Assembly: GCA_965603205.1 (NCBI GenBank) | Contig: CBFDCC010000009.1 | Span: 1-64,000, forward strand | Direction of reading: 5' to 3' | Length of the DNA stretch: 64,000 bases | From: Temperatibacter sp965603205 | Lineage (GTDB): Bacteria; Pseudomonadota; Alphaproteobacteria; Sphingomonadales; Kordiimonadaceae | Shown here: positions 61,703-64,000 of the stretch, in pieces | Numbering within the stretch: the first letter of the stretch is position 1 | Layout: each line of letters opens with the position of its first letter | Position numbers and translations under genes: made by a program | Notes under the pieces: generated by a model | What the model was told of the DNA's origin: nothing | The model's database searches: none | The model's input: the letters and a program-made list of their open reading frames with translations, nothing else

Positions 61703-62107
61703 GAGAGGTCCCTTAAAATTTATCTAGGAATAATATGTGAAAAATTCTCACAAAGTTGACGGGACATTACTCCGACAGGTCACGGATTTCAAGGGAAAAA
61801 ACCCCCACCCTTGTCACCCCATGCAGGCGAGCATCTCCATCACATATCAACCGTCACCCTGAACTCGTTTCAGGGCCCATTACCCCTATGAGAATATACG
61901 AAATCATCTAAATGACGATGAACAGCTTGCGTGTATCCTTCCTGTATAATGGATTACCCAATCAAGTTGGGTAATGACGAATTTAGGGAGCACCCCGTAC
62001 CGAGTGACCGCGAGGCCGAGCTAATGCGAGGAAAAACCTAAGTGGCGCGTGAACGATAAATAGTATCTCAGCTTGACACCCCCGCCCATTATTTGCTTAC
62101 TGCGCAG
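61703..62107. repeat. intergenic region with REPIN-like repeats
   Basis: This 405-base gap holds a REPIN-like element from CGTCA (61852) to TGACG (61979). It has a 7-bp hairpin CCCTGAA/TTCAGGG (61857-61863, 61869-61875) at one end and a 9-bp hairpin ATTACCCAA/TTGGGTAAT (61953-61961, 61967-61975) at the other. From 61981 to about 62060 is a GC-richer stretch I cannot identify. TTGACA at 62073-62078 may be the -35 of the next gene. Nothing coding is apparent. Confidence 0.6.
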
Positions 62108-62629
62108 ATGACAGATTTTGAATATATAGTACGCGAAGCAAAGGTATCAGACGCGAAGGCGCTGAACGCCTATATGCGCCGTATGTTTGCCGAGGCCGAC
62201 TATCTAATCACCGAGCCATCAGAATTCACCATGGGGCCATTTCGCCACCGTCTGTGGCTGGCGCGCAAGCTTGGCAGTAAAAATCAAACATGGATTCTCG
62301 CCCTTAAAGGCAGAGAAGTCATTGGCATGATCGATAATTGGAATGATAACCGCAACCGCCTAAAGCATGTGACAAATTTTGGCATCACCGTTGATGCTGC
62401 ATATCAAGGGCACGGCGTTGGTCGTGCTTTGTTAACTAAATTCCTAGAATGGGCTGACGCCAATCAAACGATTAAGAAAATACATCTGGGTGTCGCCATT
62501 GAAAATGAAGGCGCTATAAAGCTTTATAAAAACATGGGTTTCATAGTAGAAGGATGCCAAGAAAAAGCATCACTACGCGCAGATGGATCATGCGGTGACG
62601 ATATCATTATGGGAAAGTGGATAGGTTAA
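62108..62629 (+). CDS. GNAT family N-acetyltransferase
   Basis: 173 residues from the ATG at 62108; a TTG at 62093 is possible. The GNAT core is visible: an acetyl-CoA-binding stretch GITVDAAYQGHGVGRALLTKF near residue 105 (written here as AAYQGHGVGRALLTKF) and LGVAIENEGAIKLYKNMGF near 136, ending CGDDIIMGKW. Substrate unknown; the C-terminal ending resembles the RimI/PhnO branch. Its stop overlaps the next ATG (TAATG), so it is co-translated with the DUF3089 gene. Confidence 0.9.
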   Translation: MTDFEYIVREAKVSDAKALNAYMRRMFAEADYLITEPSEFTMGPFRHRLWLARKLGSKNQTWILALKGREVIGMIDNWNDNRNRLKHVTNFGITVDAAYQGHGVGRALLTKFLEWADANQTIKKIHLGVAIENEGAIKLYKNMGFIVEGCQEKASLRADGSCGDDIIMGKWIG

Positions 62630-63792
62630 TGACAGACTTGAAGAAAAAAGGCATCAGGCCAGCCGCAATATTTTTGATCATCATTGCTGTGCTTGTGATT
62701 TTAGTAATCATCGGCGGTGTGTGGTTAACAGCTGCTCCCATTTCCGCACTACGCATAGCCTTTACCCCCAGCCATGATATCGCAACCGAGGTCGTGCGCC
62801 CTTCCCCCGATTACACAGATACAGCCAACTGGTTAATGCGCCCCGGCATGGATACCAAGGCGAATTGGGTACCAGACGGCAGCGCACCCGCAACAACTAA
62901 TGGCGTAGCTGATGTTTTTTATATTCACCCAACTACAGCATTCAGCAAGGATAAATGGAACGCCGATCTACACGGCACCGTTATCGACCGTCGCAATGAT
63001 CAAATGGTACTGAAATATCAAGCCAGCGCCTTTAATGAGAGCGCTAATGTCTATGCGCCGCGCTATCATCAGGCCACATTTGGCACTTTCTTTAGCAGTG
63101 AGGCTAATGTGCTAGAGGTTGCAGGTCGTGCCTTTGGTGATGTATTAAAGGCCTTTGATGACTATATCGCCAATGACAACAACGGTCGCCCCTTTATCAT
63201 CGCGGGACATAGCCAAGGCGCACTGCTTACCTATGCTCTACTAAAAGAACGTATCGCTGACACAAAATTACAGGATCAATTAGTCGCGGCTTACGCTATC
63301 GGCTGGCCCTTTTCAGTAGAGGCTGATTTACCAGCACTGGCACCGCTCACAGCTTGTACTACTGCGACAGATACTGGCTGTATCATATCTTATCAAAGTT
63401 TTGAGGCAGGCGGCGACCCTTCAATGGTATTTAAGTTATTTAACAACTCTACTGGCCTGACGGGTAAAACACGGTTGGGTACAAATATATTATGCACCAA
63501 CCCGCAAAGTTGGACCATCGGCGGTGCGGCTACTGCTGACAGCCATCAGGGTTTGCTCTCGCTTGATCTAAATGATAAGGCACTGCCAGCGCCAACAGTG
63601 GGGTCAACTGCATCCAAATGCGGCAAGGACGGCATATTATATCTCGATACACCACCACGCGGGATTAGCTGGTCAGCCTTTCAAATGACGGGTGCTAATA
63701 TGCATGCTTATGACTATAATCTATTTTATATGAATATCCGCAGCAACGCGACTACCCGCATTAATGCTTGGATGGAAGGCCATACACAGTGA
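62629..63792 (+). CDS. DUF3089 alpha/beta-hydrolase-like protein, membrane anchored
   Basis: 387 residues from the ATG at 62629. A signal anchor (about 9-31, AAIFLIIIAVLVILVIIGGVWL-like, written as AIFLIIIAVLVIL) is followed by a periplasmic hydrolase domain: DVFYIHPTTAFSKDKWN near residue 100, ESANVYAPRYHQATFG near 140, and the nucleophile elbow IIAGHSQGALL near 189. These are the landmarks of DUF3089. Function unknown; lipase or esterase activity is likely from the GxSxG elbow. Overlaps the GNAT gene at its start and ruvX at its stop (GTGA). Confidence 0.88.
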   Translation: MTDLKKKGIRPAAIFLIIIAVLVILVIIGGVWLTAAPISALRIAFTPSHDIATEVVRPSPDYTDTANWLMRPGMDTKANWVPDGSAPATTNGVADVFYIHPTTAFSKDKWNADLHGTVIDRRNDQMVLKYQASAFNESANVYAPRYHQATFGTFFSSEANVLEVAGRAFGDVLKAFDDYIANDNNGRPFIIAGHSQGALLTYALLKERIADTKLQDQLVAAYAIGWPFSVEADLPALAPLTACTTATDTGCIISYQSFEAGGDPSMVFKLFNNSTGLTGKTRLGTNILCTNPQSWTIGGAATADSHQGLLSLDLNDKALPAPTVGSTASKCGKDGILYLDTPPRGISWSAFQMTGANMHAYDYNLFYMNIRSNATTRINAWMEGHTQ

Positions 63793-64000
63793 GCAAAATT
63801 ATCCCAATTCAGGAAATGCGCGAAGCCATCCCCAAGGGCAAGCGATTGCTGGGCATGGACCCTGGCACCAAAACCATTGGGCTAGCGCTATCGGATACCA
63901 TGTGGATGATTGCCTCGCCTTTAGAGATCATTAACCGTAAAAAATTCAAGATGGATGCAGCGCGCATTCAAGAGATCGTTGACGAGCATAATATCGGTGG
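63789..64000 (+). CDS. ruvX: RuvX/YqgF family nuclease, cut by the window end
   Basis: Starts with GTG at 63789, overlapping the DUF3089 stop. The visible ~70 residues read RLLGMDPGTKTIGLALSD near residue 20, the RNase-H-fold strand with the first catalytic aspartate, followed by MWMIASPLEIINRKKF. YqgF/RuvX matures the 5' end of 16S rRNA in E. coli and was earlier proposed as a Holliday-junction resolvase. In alphaproteobacteria it often faces gatC. The C-terminal half lies beyond the window. Confidence 0.92.
   Translation, partial: MSKIIPIQEMREAIPKGKRLLGMDPGTKTIGLALSDTMWMIASPLEIINRKKFKMDAARIQEIVDEHNIG

Noticed and set aside
1..64000. CRISPR arrays, phage or insertion-sequence genes
   Set aside because: No regular spaced repeats and no transposase, integrase or phage structural genes were seen in any frame.

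Overview
The window looks like a chromosomal segment of a free-living, probably marine alphaproteobacterium with a fairly low G+C content. The lineage call rests on several alphaproteobacterial gene neighbourhoods: tandem cold-shock protein–DUF192–tRNA-Pro, folK–rpoZ–rsh–pyrE–DUF2062–pdxJ–rnc–era–recO–parC, gatCAB facing ruvX, and above all a Caulobacter-type sphingolipid locus. A NhaB sodium/proton antiporter, a TRAP transporter, a TonB receptor and flagellar genes suggest a motile, salt-adapted heterotroph. The exact order or genus cannot be fixed from the sequence alone.

Layout. 1-5.6 kb: partial tRNA-Pro, thioesterase, DUF192, double cold-shock protein, nhaB with a structured-looking leader, recX and a class-V aminotransferase. 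5.9-18.1 kb: an apparently complete bacterial ceramide locus. It runs from acyl-ACP synthetase, ceramide reductase, dedicated ACP and serine palmitoyltransferase, through a convergent nucleotidyltransferase/lipid-kinase pair and a DUF2141 protein, to a divergent run of LptF-like, LptG-like, Wzx-like flippase and GNAT-type ceramide synthase genes. 18.1-26.7 kb: flavin reductase, flgL and flgK (with a good sigma-54 promoter), a LuxR-type response regulator with a 7TM-DISM histidine kinase, then a globin-coupled diguanylate cyclase bracketed by ~74-80 bp inverted repeats next to tRNA-Leu(UAA). 26.9-37.6 kb: CinA-like protein, a secreted peptidase-like hydrolase, purB, radC, map, sfsA, a TRAP system and an orphan binding protein. 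37.7-47.6 kb: a long minus-strand housekeeping block (parC to folK). 47.8-58.2 kb: NYN protein, uracil-DNA glycosylase, a single-domain receiver, M13 peptidase, FecA-like receptor, a cNMP/FHA fusion, a D-aminoacylase and a small lipoprotein gene between duplicated terminators. 58.3-64 kb: gatBAC, REPIN-like repeats, GNAT, DUF3089 and the start of ruvX.

How the genes work together. The sphingolipid genes form a logical pathway: load acyl-ACP, condense it with serine, reduce the ketone, N-acylate, add a phosphorylated headgroup, then probably export through an LptFG-like permease and a flippase. Much of the rest is translation (gatCAB, map), nucleotide metabolism (purB, pyrE), DNA repair and recombination (recX, radC, recO, ruvX, UDG), stringent response (rsh) and envelope transport.

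The observations most worth following are the sphingolipid locus with its dedicated transport genes, the diguanylate cyclase bracketed by inverted repeats, a 32-bp tandem repeat whose copies differ by a compensatory base pair, the nhaB leader, and a lipoprotein gene flanked by a 40-bp direct repeat of a terminator. All family calls were made by reading motifs; no database search was run.
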